Shown: positions 1 to 8,854 of the stretch, one piece after another
How the letters are laid out: every line of letters begins with the position of its first letter
How positions within the stretch are numbered: the stretch's first letter is position 1
Source: Rhodospirillaceae bacterium
GTDB taxonomy: Bacteria > Pseudomonadota > Alphaproteobacteria > UBA6615
Assembly: GCA_018667335.1 (NCBI GenBank)
Contig: JABIVD010000049.1
Location: 114,372-178,371, forward strand
Length of the DNA stretch: 64,000 bases
Direction of reading: 5' to 3'
Made by a program: the position numbers and the translations under genes
The notes under the pieces: generated by a model
Database searches by the model: none
What the model saw: the letters and a program-made list of their open reading frames with translations, nothing else
Told to the model about the DNA's origin: nothing

Positions 1-566
1 AATGTGCCGAGGCTTCGACTATCAGCAGTTGGCTCGAAATAGCTGTACACCGCCGACAGACCTGTCGAGAGAATGTCTGTCAGGCACGCGCCCAGAAGGG
101 CGCCCGATGCGTCGCGGATCGACATCAACTCGGTGTCGACGACCGAATCCTCGACCATGGCGCGGAAGTCCGAGAACGACATCGCGGCCATCTCGCCACC
201 GCTGTGGCGCGCACGCTGGTACCGGAAGAAGAGATCGTAATGCTCGTCAGTTGCGAGCGCGGCCTCGGTGTTGACGATCAGGTCCGTATTCTTCTTCCAG
301 ACGCGCTGTTGCGAGCGGGTGGGTGTAAACCTCGCAACCGGGACCCGGATCGGAACGCAGCCATTGCAACCCGGACAAGCAGGCCGATACACGATGTGGT
401 GTGACCGGCGGAATCCGGCCAACGCGAGCTGATCATGAAGGTCTTGCGCCTGTGCGCCGCGCAGTTCGGTAAAGAGGTTCCGCTCGACACGGCCGTCGAG
501 ATACGGACAGGGCATCGGACCCGTCCGGTAGAAAACAAGCGGAGGTTTTGGCGCTTGGGTGGTCAT
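1..566 (-). CDS. bpt: Aspartate/glutamate leucyltransferase, 5' part only (gene runs off the left edge)
   Basis: The reverse strand stays open from an ATG at 566 to the window edge, giving 188 codons with no stop. The translation starts MTTQAPKPPLVFYRTGPMPC and continues with CPYLDGRVERNLF, HDQLALAGFRRSHHIVYRP, the cysteine motif CPGCNGCVPIRV and RSQQRVWKKN. These are the N-terminal signature blocks of the bacterial ATE/Bpt family, which transfers leucine from Leu-tRNA to N-terminal Asp or Glu of proteins so that ClpS/ClpAP can degrade them (N-end rule). The acyltransferase fold follows, with SFSDFRAMVEDS. Family members are about 240-280 residues, so roughly a quarter of the gene lies outside. 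The gene sits head to tail after motB with a 91-base gap. Assignment comes from motif recognition and is firm. Confidence 0.93.
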   Translation of the reverse strand, partial: MTTQAPKPPLVFYRTGPMPCPYLDGRVERNLFTELRGAQAQDLHDQLALAGFRRSHHIVYRPACPGCNGCVPIRVPVARFTPTRSQQRVWKKNTDLIVNTEAALATDEHYDLFFRYQRARHSGGEMAAMSFSDFRAMVEDSVVDTELMSIRDASGALLGACLTDILSTGLSAVYSYFEPTADSRSLGT

Positions 567-657
567 GCACAAATCCGGATGGAAAATCGCGAAACAGTGC
601 GAATTCTAGCGATATCGAACGTGTCGCGCAAAGCGCTCCGCGTGGTGATTGCGGTGG

Positions 658-1800
658 TCAGCCGGAAGTTTGTCGGTCGTCGATCTCGGTCTTCCGGGCC
701 GGCGTGATAGCGCCGGGTTCGTTCTTGTCGTTGACCCCGACGTCGCTGGGCCCGGGGGCGGCAGGCTCTGGTGCCGCCGGTAATGTGCCGCTGCCCAGAT
801 TTTCCACATCGAGTTCGAGGGGGAGTTCGTTCTCGCGCAGAAGGACGATGCTGATGCGACGATTCTGTTCGCTCTCCGGCTCGTTCGGCAGCAAGGGATC
901 GGTGTCGGCGCGCCCCTGGACCAGCGCGATGCGTTTGGAACCGAGGCCGGATTCGATCAGGAGTCGACGCGCGGCGTTCGCCCGGTCGGAACTGAGCTCC
1001 CAGTTGGTATAGCCTTCGGCAGACCGATAGCCGCGCGAGTCCGTGTGCCCGCTGATTGAAATCTTGTTGGACAGCTGATTGACGACCCGTGAGACGAGCT
1101 GGACGAGCTTACGGGTCTCGGCATTTGGCTGCGAGCTGCCCAGCGCGAACATCGAATAGCCGGCCTGGTCAACCAACTGGATACGCAAACCTTCGGGCGT
1201 TTGCTCGATCATCAGGCTGTCTTCCAGCTGGGCAAGTTCGGGAACGGTCTCGATCGCCTGGCGGAGCGCGTCTGCGGCCGCTTCGAACTGGGCCTGTTCG
1301 CGCTTGGCCATCGCTTGTTGTATGGCGGCCTCGTCGACGTTGCCATCGGCGGCCTTGTCGGTCTCACCATTTTCGGCGAACTCGGTAGAGCCGTCCTGGG
1401 CGAATTCAGACTCGCCACCGTCACCGGCCGTAACCTCTTCACCCTCGACACCACCATCGCCGTCTCCTGACGGAAGCGGCGGCAGGGGTACGCTCGCGCC
1501 ATCACTCTCGGCAGCGGCCGAGATCTTGTTGCCATCGATCGCAACGGTCTTGCCGCCGAGAATACCGCCCGAGCCGCTGCCCGGTGACGCGATGGATTCC
1601 GGCGAAAAATAGTCAGCAATGCCCGAGCGCTGTTCCTCGGTCGTTGCGTTCAGCAACCAGAGCAACAGGAAGAACGCCATCATCGCGGTTACAAAATCGG
1701 CGTAGGCAACTTTCCAGGCGCCGCCATGGTGGGCGTGTCCGCCTTTCTTCACCTTCTTGATGATGATGGTTTGCTGGTTTGGATTGCCTGCTTCAGCCAT
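658..1800 (-). CDS. motB: Flagellar stator protein MotB
   Basis: 380 residues. A basic cytoplasmic N-terminus leads into one transmembrane helix (about residues 31-50) that carries the proton-binding Asp35 in the motif VAYADFVTAMMAFFLLLWLL. An acidic, low-complexity linker covers about residues 70-150. The C-terminal OmpA/MotB peptidoglycan-binding domain has ISGHTDSRGY and NWELSSDRANAARR. With MotA it forms the ion-conducting stator that drives flagellar rotation and anchors it to the wall. The Tyr before Asp35 and the overall layout match proton-type MotB. It follows motA after 27 bases, so the pair is almost certainly cotranscribed. The acidic Glu/Asp/Gly linker is longer than in enteric MotB (about 308 residues), a common alphaproteobacterial feature. 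Confidence 0.96.
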   Translation of the reverse strand: MAEAGNPNQQTIIIKKVKKGGHAHHGGAWKVAYADFVTAMMAFFLLLWLLNATTEEQRSGIADYFSPESIASPGSGSGGILGGKTVAIDGNKISAAAESDGASVPLPPLPSGDGDGGVEGEEVTAGDGGESEFAQDGSTEFAENGETDKAADGNVDEAAIQQAMAKREQAQFEAAADALRQAIETVPELAQLEDSLMIEQTPEGLRIQLVDQAGYSMFALGSSQPNAETRKLVQLVSRVVNQLSNKISISGHTDSRGYRSAEGYTNWELSSDRANAARRLLIESGLGSKRIALVQGRADTDPLLPNEPESEQNRRISIVLLRENELPLELDVENLGSGTLPAAPEPAAPGPSDVGVNDKNEPGAITPARKTEIDDRQTSG

Positions 1801-1827
1801 ATCCGCGCTCGCTGTGCCGGCGCCGGA

Positions 1828-2685
1828 CTAGGCGGGCACGTTCTCGGTCGCTTCCTCGAGCTCGGCGAAGGTCGGACGGACGCTGCTGAGCAGCGTCTTG
1901 CGTGCGAATTCGACCGAGACCGCCGGCGCATTGCCCGCGACATGGGCGAGGATGCCGGCCTTGAGGCAGACCAGATATTTGCTGTTGGCTTCCTGCGCCA
2001 TCTTGATGGCACTCGCCAGCGGGCCGACGAAGCCGTAGGCAAGGAGAATGCCGAGGAATGTGCCGACCAGGGCGCCACCGATCAGCTTGCCGAGAATCTC
2101 CGGCGGCTCGGTGATCGAACCCATGGTTTTGATGATGCCCAGCACGGCGGCGACGATACCCAGTGCGGGAAAACCGTCACCGAGGAGCTGCATCGCAGTC
2201 GCGATCTGCTCGTCTTCGAGATGGTGGACGTCGAGCTCTTCATCCATCAGGGCTTCGAGTTCGTGCGGGTTTTCCGAGCCGAGGGTCACGAGGCGCAGAT
2301 AGTCGCAGAAGAATTCGATGCCGTGGTGATTGCTGACGAAACCCGGGAAGTTTGCGAAGAGCTCGCTGTCATGGGGATTCTCGATGTGCTGTTCGAGTGC
2401 GAGGTTCCCCTTCGCCTTGGCCAGCTTGAACGTGACGTACATCATCGACAGGAGTTCGAGATAATCCTGTTTGGTGCTCGAGGGGCCTTTGAGGGCGGTC
2501 TTGAAGCCTTTGCCGGTGGATTTCAGGACGCTCTTCGGGTTGGACGTAATGTAGGCGCCCACACCAGCACCGCCGATGATCACCAGTTCAAAGGGTTGAA
2601 AGAGAACAGCCAGCTTGCCGCCCATGGCGACGTAGCCGCCGAGCACACTACCAAGCACAACCAACCATCCAACTAGTACAAGCAT
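1828..2685 (-). CDS. motA: Flagellar stator protein MotA
   Basis: 285 residues, the usual MotA length. The N-terminus MLVLVGWLVVLGSVLGGYVA is the first membrane helix and is followed by a second (FELVIIGGAGVGAYI). A long cytoplasmic loop comes next, then the diagnostic third and fourth helices around residues 170-220 with GDGFPALGIVAAVLGIIKTM and LIGGALVGTFLGILLAYGFV. The TMG-SITEPPEILG stretch and the Pro-containing helices are those that meet MotB's proton channel. MotA and MotB together convert proton flow to torque on FliG. It is first in a motA-motB pair on the minus strand. No other flagellar structural genes lie beside it, but the chemotaxis genes at 40-53 kb and the FliL-like genes at 25-26 kb fit a motile cell. 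Confidence 0.97.
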   Translation of the reverse strand: MLVLVGWLVVLGSVLGGYVAMGGKLAVLFQPFELVIIGGAGVGAYITSNPKSVLKSTGKGFKTALKGPSSTKQDYLELLSMMYVTFKLAKAKGNLALEQHIENPHDSELFANFPGFVSNHHGIEFFCDYLRLVTLGSENPHELEALMDEELDVHHLEDEQIATAMQLLGDGFPALGIVAAVLGIIKTMGSITEPPEILGKLIGGALVGTFLGILLAYGFVGPLASAIKMAQEANSKYLVCLKAGILAHVAGNAPAVSVEFARKTLLSSVRPTFAELEEATENVPA

Positions 2686-2757
2686 CGCATCACTGGCCCA
2701 ATGAGAGCGGGGAAATCCGCTGGACCTAGATTGACGAGGATAGGTTAAGAAGCGGTT

Positions 2758-2788
2758 TAGGTCCGGCTCTAGGTCCGGCTCTAGGTCC
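2758..2788. repeat. Short tandem repeat, 12-base unit
   Basis: The unit TAGGTCCGGCTC occurs twice in perfect tandem and is followed by a partial third copy (TAGGTCC). The array covers the last codons and the TAG stop of the threonine dehydratase gene and the start of the gap before motA. It could have arisen by slippage. No function is evident. Confidence 0.8.
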
Positions 2789-4016
2789 TGTGGGTTCCGG
2801 GGGGGGCGGCGACGTCGCTCAACAGGCGCGTGGGCAGGCCGGCCTCTTCCAGTTTGGCCACGATTTCCGCGGCGTGCGCGGCATTTCGCGTCTCGACCAC
2901 CGCGTCGAGATCGGTTTCCTTCACCGGCACATCAAAGAACATCCTTTGATGCACGATTTCGACAATATTTCCACCGGCATCGCCGATCAGCTGACTCACC
3001 TGCGCAAGATTGCCGGGCGCATCGGTGATCTGCACGCGCAGACGCACCATCTGGCCACCCCGCACGAGTCCGCGCAGCAGGACGGAGGCGTAGAGACGCA
3101 TGTCGATGTTGCCGCCGCTGACCAGCAGCCCGACACGGCGCCCTGCGAATCGAGGTCGGTCCTGCATCACTGCCGCGAGTGGAACGGCGCCCGCACCTTC
3201 GACGATGACCCCGCCTGTATCAGCCATCAGTTCGACCGCCGCCTCGATTGCGGGTTCGTCCACCGCCACCATGTCGTCCACGAGGTCTTTGACGATTGGC
3301 AAGGTCCGCGCTCCGGGCGTTTTCACGGCGATTCCTTCGGCCAGCGTCGCGCCCGTGCCTTCTATATGTTTGCCGGCGAGCGCGGCCTTCATCGACGCAT
3401 AGAGCTCGGCCTCGACCCCGATAATCTCAACCGACGGCATGCGCGCCTTGAGTGCGATGGCGCAGCCCGCGATCAAGCCGCCGCCGCCGACCGGGATCAG
3501 GACCACGTCCAGGTCCGGCGCATCCTCGGCCATCTCGAGCCCCGCTGTTCCCTGGCCGGCGATGATCTGGTCGTCGTCATAGGGATGCACGAAGGTCAGG
3601 CTCTCGGACGCCGCGAGTTCGGTAGTGTGGCTCTGGGCGGCCGCGAAACTGTCGCCCTCGAGGATGACCCGGGCGCCATATCGTTCCGTGCGGGTCACCT
3701 TGGCGAAGGGCGTTTCACGCGGCATGACGATGGTCGCCGCGATGCCCATCCGTTCGGCAAAGTAGGCGACCCCCTGGGCATGGTTGCCGGCCGAGCAGGC
3801 GATGACGCCGCGGCTGGTTGCGGGGTCGATCACGCCCAGCCGGTTTCGTGCACCGCGCGCCTTGAATGATCCGGTGAGTTGCAGGCTCTCGAGCTTGAGA
3901 TAGATCTCGCACCCCGCCTCACGCGACAGACCGGGTGCCGCGACCGTTGGCGTACGCACGACATCGCCGGCGATCACATCCGCGGCGGCTTCGATATCTG
4001 CGATGGTTACCGTCAT
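2781..4016 (-). CDS. ilvA: Threonine ammonia-lyase (threonine dehydratase) with C-terminal ACT-like domain
   Basis: 411 residues from the ATG at 4016, chosen over a much longer open frame because family homology begins at MTVTIADIEAAADVIAG. It is a fold-type II PLP enzyme: the Schiff-base lysine is in LTGSFKARGARNRL, the phosphate-cradling glycines are in PVGGGGLIAG, and VSGGNID lies near the end of the catalytic part. Residues from about 325 (VRLRVQITDAPGNLAQVSQL) form an ACT-like regulatory domain as in the short, catabolic-type threonine deaminases. It converts L-threonine to 2-oxobutanoate and ammonia, feeding isoleucine synthesis or threonine breakdown. Its ATG overlaps the acylase stop by four bases (ATGA), indicating translational coupling. 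Serine dehydratase activity is also possible. The biosynthetic or catabolic role cannot be fixed from sequence. Confidence 0.9.
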   Translation of the reverse strand: MTVTIADIEAAADVIAGDVVRTPTVAAPGLSREAGCEIYLKLESLQLTGSFKARGARNRLGVIDPATSRGVIACSAGNHAQGVAYFAERMGIAATIVMPRETPFAKVTRTERYGARVILEGDSFAAAQSHTTELAASESLTFVHPYDDDQIIAGQGTAGLEMAEDAPDLDVVLIPVGGGGLIAGCAIALKARMPSVEIIGVEAELYASMKAALAGKHIEGTGATLAEGIAVKTPGARTLPIVKDLVDDMVAVDEPAIEAAVELMADTGGVIVEGAGAVPLAAVMQDRPRFAGRRVGLLVSGGNIDMRLYASVLLRGLVRGGQMVRLRVQITDAPGNLAQVSQLIGDAGGNIVEIVHQRMFFDVPVKETDLDAVVETRNAAHAAEIVAKLEEAGLPTRLLSDVAAPPGTHRT

Positions 4017-6397
4017 GGCGTCAGCTTGAGCTCGGATGTAGCAGCGCGCCGGACTTCGTCGCGCGTGCCATTTAACACGATGTAGCGACCATCCCGCCAT
4101 GCCGGCGCCAGGTCGCCAAAATGGGGTGATGCGATATGCCCCGACTGGCCCGGCGCGATCATGAACCGCGCCTCGCCGGGGTTGGCCATATCGAAGATCG
4201 CGCGCAGGCCGGGACCGTGCACATGGGGAAACAGCCCGTTTCCCGGCGAAGCATAGGTGCCCCGGTTGATCGTGTGATTTCCCCCGCCCGTCGAAACGCG
4301 CGGTGCGAACAGGCCGGAAAAGGGGCCGGCAAACCGCAGCAGGATGTGTTTGAAGGCGGCTCTGTGTGCGTCTCCCCAGCGCCACTTCTGCCGGTCGGTC
4401 CCGTGTTTGTCGCCGATATCGTCCAACGCCGTGATGAGCGCGTTGACGGCGATCGTCTCGCAGGCTTCGGCGTTCGGGGTCCTGGCGTCATCGCACCAGC
4501 TACGCCGTTGCGTCAGCATGTTCGTGAGGGCCCGAACCGGAACACCGCGATACGCCGTTGCCAGTTCACCAAGTTCGTCGTCGATCAGGCGGGCGCGCAA
4601 GGCGTTGGACCATGCCGCGTAGACGAGGGGCTCACGCCGGTCGGCCGACATGGCACCGTCCCATTGTTTGAGCGCCGCAACAGCCGGTGTTGTGGCGTCG
4701 TCCGGGCGCAGGCTGTCGAACATGGCCTGTGCGAGGGACTGCGCACCCAGGGACACGACATCATTCTGGATTGCGGCGAAACTGTCGGACGTGTGAACGG
4801 GTGTTTGCGCCAGGAGATCGACGATCCGTTGTGCGCGGAAACCCTCCGGCCAGTCATTGGCGATCGTGTGCGGATAGTCGCGCGCGGCCACGCGGTTGTT
4901 CGCATTCACGACGATGCCGGATTCCGGATTCTGGCTTTGCGGCAGGTCGTCGAACGGGACGAAGCCTAACCAGTCATGCTCGCCGGTCCAGCCGACGTGG
5001 GGGCGGTTGCCCGGCCCGCCGGGTCGAATGGGAAGACGGCCCGCGCTCACGAAGCCAAATGTCCCGTCGCGATGGGCGTAGGCGATGTTCTGCATCGGCG
5101 CATGAAACCCGCGAATCGCTGCGAGGAATTCGGCCACCGTATGTGCAGCATTTATCCCGTGGACTGCGTCGGCGGTGGCATCATCCTCGCGCAAGGCCGC
5201 GAAGGCGAGCGACACCACCGTGTCCGCTCCCGCAACCGATCGCGCTCCGGGAGAGATGTCCGAGATGACAGGGCCATGGCGCGTGGTCCGCACAGTCAGG
5301 AGCTCGGGTGCGGCCCGGCCGCGAACCCGAATGGTCTCGACGCGGGTCTCGAACGGTAGGCTGCCGCCCGGTGTCAGGTACCGGTTCGGGTCGGCGGGGT
5401 TGAGCCGTTCGATAAACAGGTCTTGCGTGTCCGCATGGGTCGTCGTTAGGCCCCAGGCGAGGTGGCTGTTCTGTCCAATCATGAAAAATGGCTGGCCGGG
5501 CAGGGCCGCACCTGAAGCCGAAAAGTCCGGCGCCACGATCCGGGCGAGGTGCCACATGCCCGGCGCGTTCAGGCCAAGATGGGGGTCGTTGGCCAGGAGG
5601 GGCTTGCCCGATTGGCTGCGCGATCCGCCGACCACCCATTCGTTCGAGGCGCTGGCGGCCGGGAAAAAATCGGGAATCGCGGCGGCCAGGTCGGTGAGTT
5701 GCGCACGCGTCTCTGGAGACATCGCCAATGTTGTCGGGCTGCTGTCGGGCTCGTCGGGCCAAAGGTCGCGAATTTGCTCGGCGCTGAGCGTTCCCGACAA
5801 TTGCGCCTTCAGGATTTCGGTGCGCCAGTCACCAGCCAGCAGAATCGCCATCAGGCGAACCCAGGCGGCGCTGTCTGCCGGGCGCCAAGGCTCCGGTTCG
5901 ATGCCCAGCACGATCATCTCGGCGGGGCGGCGGGTGTCGGGGCTCGTGAGCCAGGCATTGACCCCTTGTGAATAGGCCTCGACCACAGCGCGGGCTTCCG
6001 GTGACAGCGATCCGACGGAGGCCTCGGCCAGCTTGTAGATGCCGAGGGTTCGCATGAACCTGTCGCCAGGCAGCCCCAATGGCCCAATGACCTCCGACAG
6101 CCGTCCAGCGGCGGTGCGACGGGTGAACTCCATCTGGAAGAAGCGATCCTGTGCGTGCACGAAGCCGAGCGCGCGATAGGCATCGAGCTGGCTGTCGGCG
6201 AAAATATGTGGCACCGCATGCGTGTCGCGAAGGATGGTCACAGGCCCGTCGAGCCCGGCCAGTTGCGCATCGCCGCCCGTGTCTGTTTGGGCGGTTGCGA
6301 AGATCAGCACTACGATTGCGCCGGCCAGCACCACCAGCCCGGCCGGCAGTGCAATCAGCGCCGCGACGGCACCAGCGATCCCGTAGATGTTCCGCAT
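4013..6397 (-). CDS. Penicillin acylase family protein (Ntn hydrolase)
   Basis: 794 residues. One N-terminal hydrophobic segment (about 8-35) acts as signal or anchor, so the enzyme should work in the periplasm. The alpha-chain part has GPVTILRDTHAVPHIFA and GFVHAQDRFFQMEFTRR, typical of the family. The self-cleavage site that exposes the nucleophile serine is at about Ser251 in ASASNEWVVGG. Downstream NDPHLGLNAPGMWH and the late HTINRGTY and APGQSGHI motifs complete the beta chain. Family members hydrolyse amide bonds of acyl side chains, including beta-lactams, acyl-homoserine lactones or acyl-amino acids. The natural substrate here is unknown, and quorum-signal degradation is one option. 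Four-base overlap with the dehydratase downstream and close spacing to the GNAT gene upstream suggest one transcript. Confidence 0.9.
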   Translation of the reverse strand: MRNIYGIAGAVAALIALPAGLVVLAGAIVVLIFATAQTDTGGDAQLAGLDGPVTILRDTHAVPHIFADSQLDAYRALGFVHAQDRFFQMEFTRRTAAGRLSEVIGPLGLPGDRFMRTLGIYKLAEASVGSLSPEARAVVEAYSQGVNAWLTSPDTRRPAEMIVLGIEPEPWRPADSAAWVRLMAILLAGDWRTEILKAQLSGTLSAEQIRDLWPDEPDSSPTTLAMSPETRAQLTDLAAAIPDFFPAASASNEWVVGGSRSQSGKPLLANDPHLGLNAPGMWHLARIVAPDFSASGAALPGQPFFMIGQNSHLAWGLTTTHADTQDLFIERLNPADPNRYLTPGGSLPFETRVETIRVRGRAAPELLTVRTTRHGPVISDISPGARSVAGADTVVSLAFAALREDDATADAVHGINAAHTVAEFLAAIRGFHAPMQNIAYAHRDGTFGFVSAGRLPIRPGGPGNRPHVGWTGEHDWLGFVPFDDLPQSQNPESGIVVNANNRVAARDYPHTIANDWPEGFRAQRIVDLLAQTPVHTSDSFAAIQNDVVSLGAQSLAQAMFDSLRPDDATTPAVAALKQWDGAMSADRREPLVYAAWSNALRARLIDDELGELATAYRGVPVRALTNMLTQRRSWCDDARTPNAEACETIAVNALITALDDIGDKHGTDRQKWRWGDAHRAAFKHILLRFAGPFSGLFAPRVSTGGGNHTINRGTYASPGNGLFPHVHGPGLRAIFDMANPGEARFMIAPGQSGHIASPHFGDLAPAWRDGRYIVLNGTRDEVRRAATSELKLTP

Positions 6398-6406
6398 CGG
6401 CGTGGC

Positions 6407-6856
6407 CTAGATATCGACCTGATAGGTCTTCCAGGGCGTGACATGGGCAACCCGGTCATAGAACCCCCGGCCGCGGTAATTGTCTTCGGCGGTGAACCAG
6501 CGTAGCCAGGACCAGCCCCGGCTGCGACCGATCTCTGCGATGGCGTTGATCAGCGCGTCGGCCGCGCCGCTGCCGCGCGCGTCTTCCGATACAAACAGAT
6601 CGTCGAGGAAGCCGGCCTCGGTGCCGGACAATGGTCGGGCGAGGCTGCGGAAATGCGCGAGACCGATTGGCTGGCCGCTCGCATCGCGCGCGAGAAGGCA
6701 TTCGGTCTGCTGGGCGGGGTCATGTATCCAGCCCCAGACGCGTTCGATGACATCCGGATCGTCGGGCATTTCGTAAAAACGCCTGTATCCCTGAAACAAA
6801 GTTGCCCACGCAGCCTTGTCTTCGGGTGCTGGTGGTTCGATTTGAATGGTCGCCAT
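6407..6856 (-). CDS. GNAT family N-acetyltransferase
   Basis: 149 residues from the ATG at 6856 (MATIQIEPPAPEDKAAW). Longer in-frame starts add 22 residues that look non-coding. The acetyl-CoA binding motif A is FLDDLFVSEDARGSGAADAL, followed by WSWLRWFTAEDNYRGRGFYD, the conserved C-terminal Tyr-containing motif B region. Such proteins acetylate small amines, amino acids or protein N-termini; nothing here fixes the substrate. It lies nine bases upstream of the acylase gene on the same strand and is probably the first gene of a GNAT-acylase-dehydratase transcript. It is divergent from the hydrolase gene at 6963, leaving about 100 bases for two promoters. Confidence 0.88.
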   Translation of the reverse strand: MATIQIEPPAPEDKAAWATLFQGYRRFYEMPDDPDVIERVWGWIHDPAQQTECLLARDASGQPIGLAHFRSLARPLSGTEAGFLDDLFVSEDARGSGAADALINAIAEIGRSRGWSWLRWFTAEDNYRGRGFYDRVAHVTPWKTYQVDI

Positions 6857-6962
6857 GAGAGGTCTCGCCGGCCGTTTGATTGTTGGTGACGTGGGTGAGC
6901 GTGCGCTAGGTTCGCGCGCCATTTCGACACCCAGTAGGACACGACGTTAGAGGCATGATGAG

Positions 6963-7802
6963 ATGCGGTCACGGTCTTTCCGAGGATTAAGCCAAAAGGG
7001 CTTCCATCGCCTGCACTACACCGAGTGGGGCGAGCCGGATGCGCCTGTTGTTCTGTGTGTGCATGGGCTGACCCAGACGGCGCGGTCGTTCGACCGGCTG
7101 GCCGAGGTCCTGGCTGCTGATCGGCGTGTGATCTGCCTGGATGTCGTCGGGCGCGGTCGAAGCGGCTGGCTCGCCGACCCCGCGGGTTATGACTTCCCGC
7201 AATATCTTGCCGACGTGAACGCACTAGTGGCCAGGCTCGGGGTGGACCGCGTCGATTTTGTCGGAACCTCGATGGGCGGGCTCATGGGCATGCTCCTTGC
7301 TGCGATGCCGAATACGCCCATTCACAAGCTGGTCGTCAACGATGTGGGGCCGTTCATTCCGAAAGCTGCGCTGGAGTGGATTCGCGACTATGTGGGCACC
7401 GATCCCGAGTTTCCCGATCTGACGGCTCTGGAGGCCTATCTGCGGCAAATCTGGGCACCATTCGGAGACCTGGATGACAGCGAATGGGCGCATCTTGCAG
7501 AAACCTCTGCCCGCAAGGCCGAGGATGGTTCGTTTGCGTTGGCATATGATCCGGCAATCGCCGTGCCAATGAAGGCAGCTCCGGCGACGGACGCGAACCT
7601 TTGGCCTGTGTGGGATGCGATCGCCTGCGACACGCTCGTGGTACGCGGTGCCAAGTCCTTGCTGCTCCCCGCTGACACGGCCCGGCAAATGACCGAGCGC
7701 GGTCCGAAGGCGGCCCTGGTCGAGATCGCCGGTGTCGGGCATGCGCCGACGTTTTCGCGAGCTTCAGAGATCGAGCCGGTTGTGGCGTTCTTGCGCAAAT
7801 GA
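6963..7802 (+). CDS. Alpha/beta hydrolase
   Basis: 279 residues. The oxyanion region is VVLCVHGLTQTARSF, the nucleophile elbow is FVGTSMGGLMGML (Ser in GTSMG), and the catalytic His is in GVGHAPTF near the C-terminus. The acid is likely in the strand before TLVVRGAKSLLL. This is a soluble cytoplasmic esterase/lipase-type hydrolase of broad family; substrate unknown. An AGAGG ribosome-binding site precedes the ATG by about nine bases. It overlaps the next hydrolase gene by four bases (ATGA), so the two are translationally coupled. No neighbour suggests a pathway, so a specific function is not claimed. Confidence 0.9.
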   Translation: MRSRSFRGLSQKGFHRLHYTEWGEPDAPVVLCVHGLTQTARSFDRLAEVLAADRRVICLDVVGRGRSGWLADPAGYDFPQYLADVNALVARLGVDRVDFVGTSMGGLMGMLLAAMPNTPIHKLVVNDVGPFIPKAALEWIRDYVGTDPEFPDLTALEAYLRQIWAPFGDLDDSEWAHLAETSARKAEDGSFALAYDPAIAVPMKAAPATDANLWPVWDAIACDTLVVRGAKSLLLPADTARQMTERGPKAALVEIAGVGHAPTFSRASEIEPVVAFLRK

Positions 7803-8791
7803 TCGAGCGGTTGGCCGGTCTCGCTCCATTTCGCGCCCGCACGCCCTGGTTCGGCGGCGATATGCAGACCCTCCGTAATACGTTCATGCGTGACCATGCG
7901 GATCTCGATCCATGGCCGGGGGAGCGCGTGTTCTTTCGGGCGAGCAATGGCGATCGCCTCAACGGCGTGCTGCATGCTGCTCGCGATGATCGACACGCGC
8001 TGGTCGTTCTCGTGCATGGCCTGACCGGTTGCGAGGACAGCGCCTATGTGCGCGCCAGTGCGCGCCATTTTCTGGAAGCGGGATATGGGGTGCTGCGTTT
8101 GAACCTGCGCGGCGCACAGCCGTCGCGTTCGGACTGCCGCCAGATGTATCACTCCGGGCGGAGCGAGGATTTGGCACTGGTGTTCGCGTACCTGGCCGAA
8201 CAGGGATATGGCGCGGACCGGATGTTCGCGGTCGGATATTCGCTTGGCGGGAACATTCTGCTCAAATATCTGGCGGAAGCCGGACCAGATGCATGCGTGT
8301 CACTTGCTGTCTCGGTTTCCGCGCCGTTGGACCTGTCGGCCGTGTCGCGTCGCCTGGAGGCGCCGCGCAACAGGCTCTATCACCGCTGGCTATTGGACCG
8401 GATGAAGCTGGATTGGGGTGGCGGGCCGCTTGACCTCGGTCCGGCACAGCTTGCAGCGTTGGAACGATCCACGTCGATTCGCGAATTCGATGACGGCGTG
8501 GTGGCACCGAGCAACGGGTACGCGGACGCCGAAGATTATTACGCACATTGCGCGGCGGGGCCGCGTCTCGGCGAGATCGCCGTCCCTACGCTATTGGTTC
8601 ACGCGGCCGACGACCCGTGGATACCGGCCGAGATTTACCGGCGCTATGAAATGACCACGCCATCAATTGTCTCGATCGCGCTGGCGTCGGGTGGGGGGCA
8701 TGTCGGATTTCACGGCAAGGATGGTCGCTGGCATGACAAGGCCGCGCTGGGATTCTTCGCTGACGCCGGTGGTTGCGCTGCCCACCAATAG
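7799..8791 (+). CDS. YheT-type alpha/beta hydrolase
   Basis: 330 residues. The family pattern is that of E. coli YheT and eukaryotic ABHD1/3-like proteins: FGGDMQTLRNTF at the N-terminus (where others have 'GHLQT'), VVLVHGLTGCEDSAYVRAS, LNLRGAQPS, the nucleophile elbow VGYSLGGNILLKYLAE and the late GGHVGFHG containing the catalytic His. The predicted acid is in VHAADDPWIP. Members act on esters, possibly lipids; a physiological substrate is not established for most. The start overlaps the previous hydrolase's stop (ATGA), so the pair is one operon. It converges on the peroxiredoxin gene, with a terminator hairpin between them. Confidence 0.9.
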   Translation: MIERLAGLAPFRARTPWFGGDMQTLRNTFMRDHADLDPWPGERVFFRASNGDRLNGVLHAARDDRHALVVLVHGLTGCEDSAYVRASARHFLEAGYGVLRLNLRGAQPSRSDCRQMYHSGRSEDLALVFAYLAEQGYGADRMFAVGYSLGGNILLKYLAEAGPDACVSLAVSVSAPLDLSAVSRRLEAPRNRLYHRWLLDRMKLDWGGGPLDLGPAQLAALERSTSIREFDDGVVAPSNGYADAEDYYAHCAAGPRLGEIAVPTLLVHAADDPWIPAEIYRRYEMTTPSIVSIALASGGGHVGFHGKDGRWHDKAALGFFADAGGCAAHQ

Positions 8792-8800
8792 AGCCCGCGC

Positions 8801-8832
8801 AAAGAAAAAGGGCGCCCCGACCGGGGACGCCC
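8801..8832 (-). terminator. Rho-independent terminator of the peroxiredoxin gene
   Basis: Read on the minus strand, a GC-rich stem (GGGCGTCCCC paired with GGGGCGCCC, four-base loop) is followed directly by CTTTTTCTTT. It sits 23 bases after the peroxiredoxin stop and between two convergent genes. Confidence 0.85.
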
Positions 8833-8854
8833 CTGAATTCAAACCCGGAATGGG

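Noticed and set aside
1..400. Plus-strand frames at the left edge
   Set aside because: The minus strand encodes a clear Bpt N-terminus here; the plus-strand frames are shadows.
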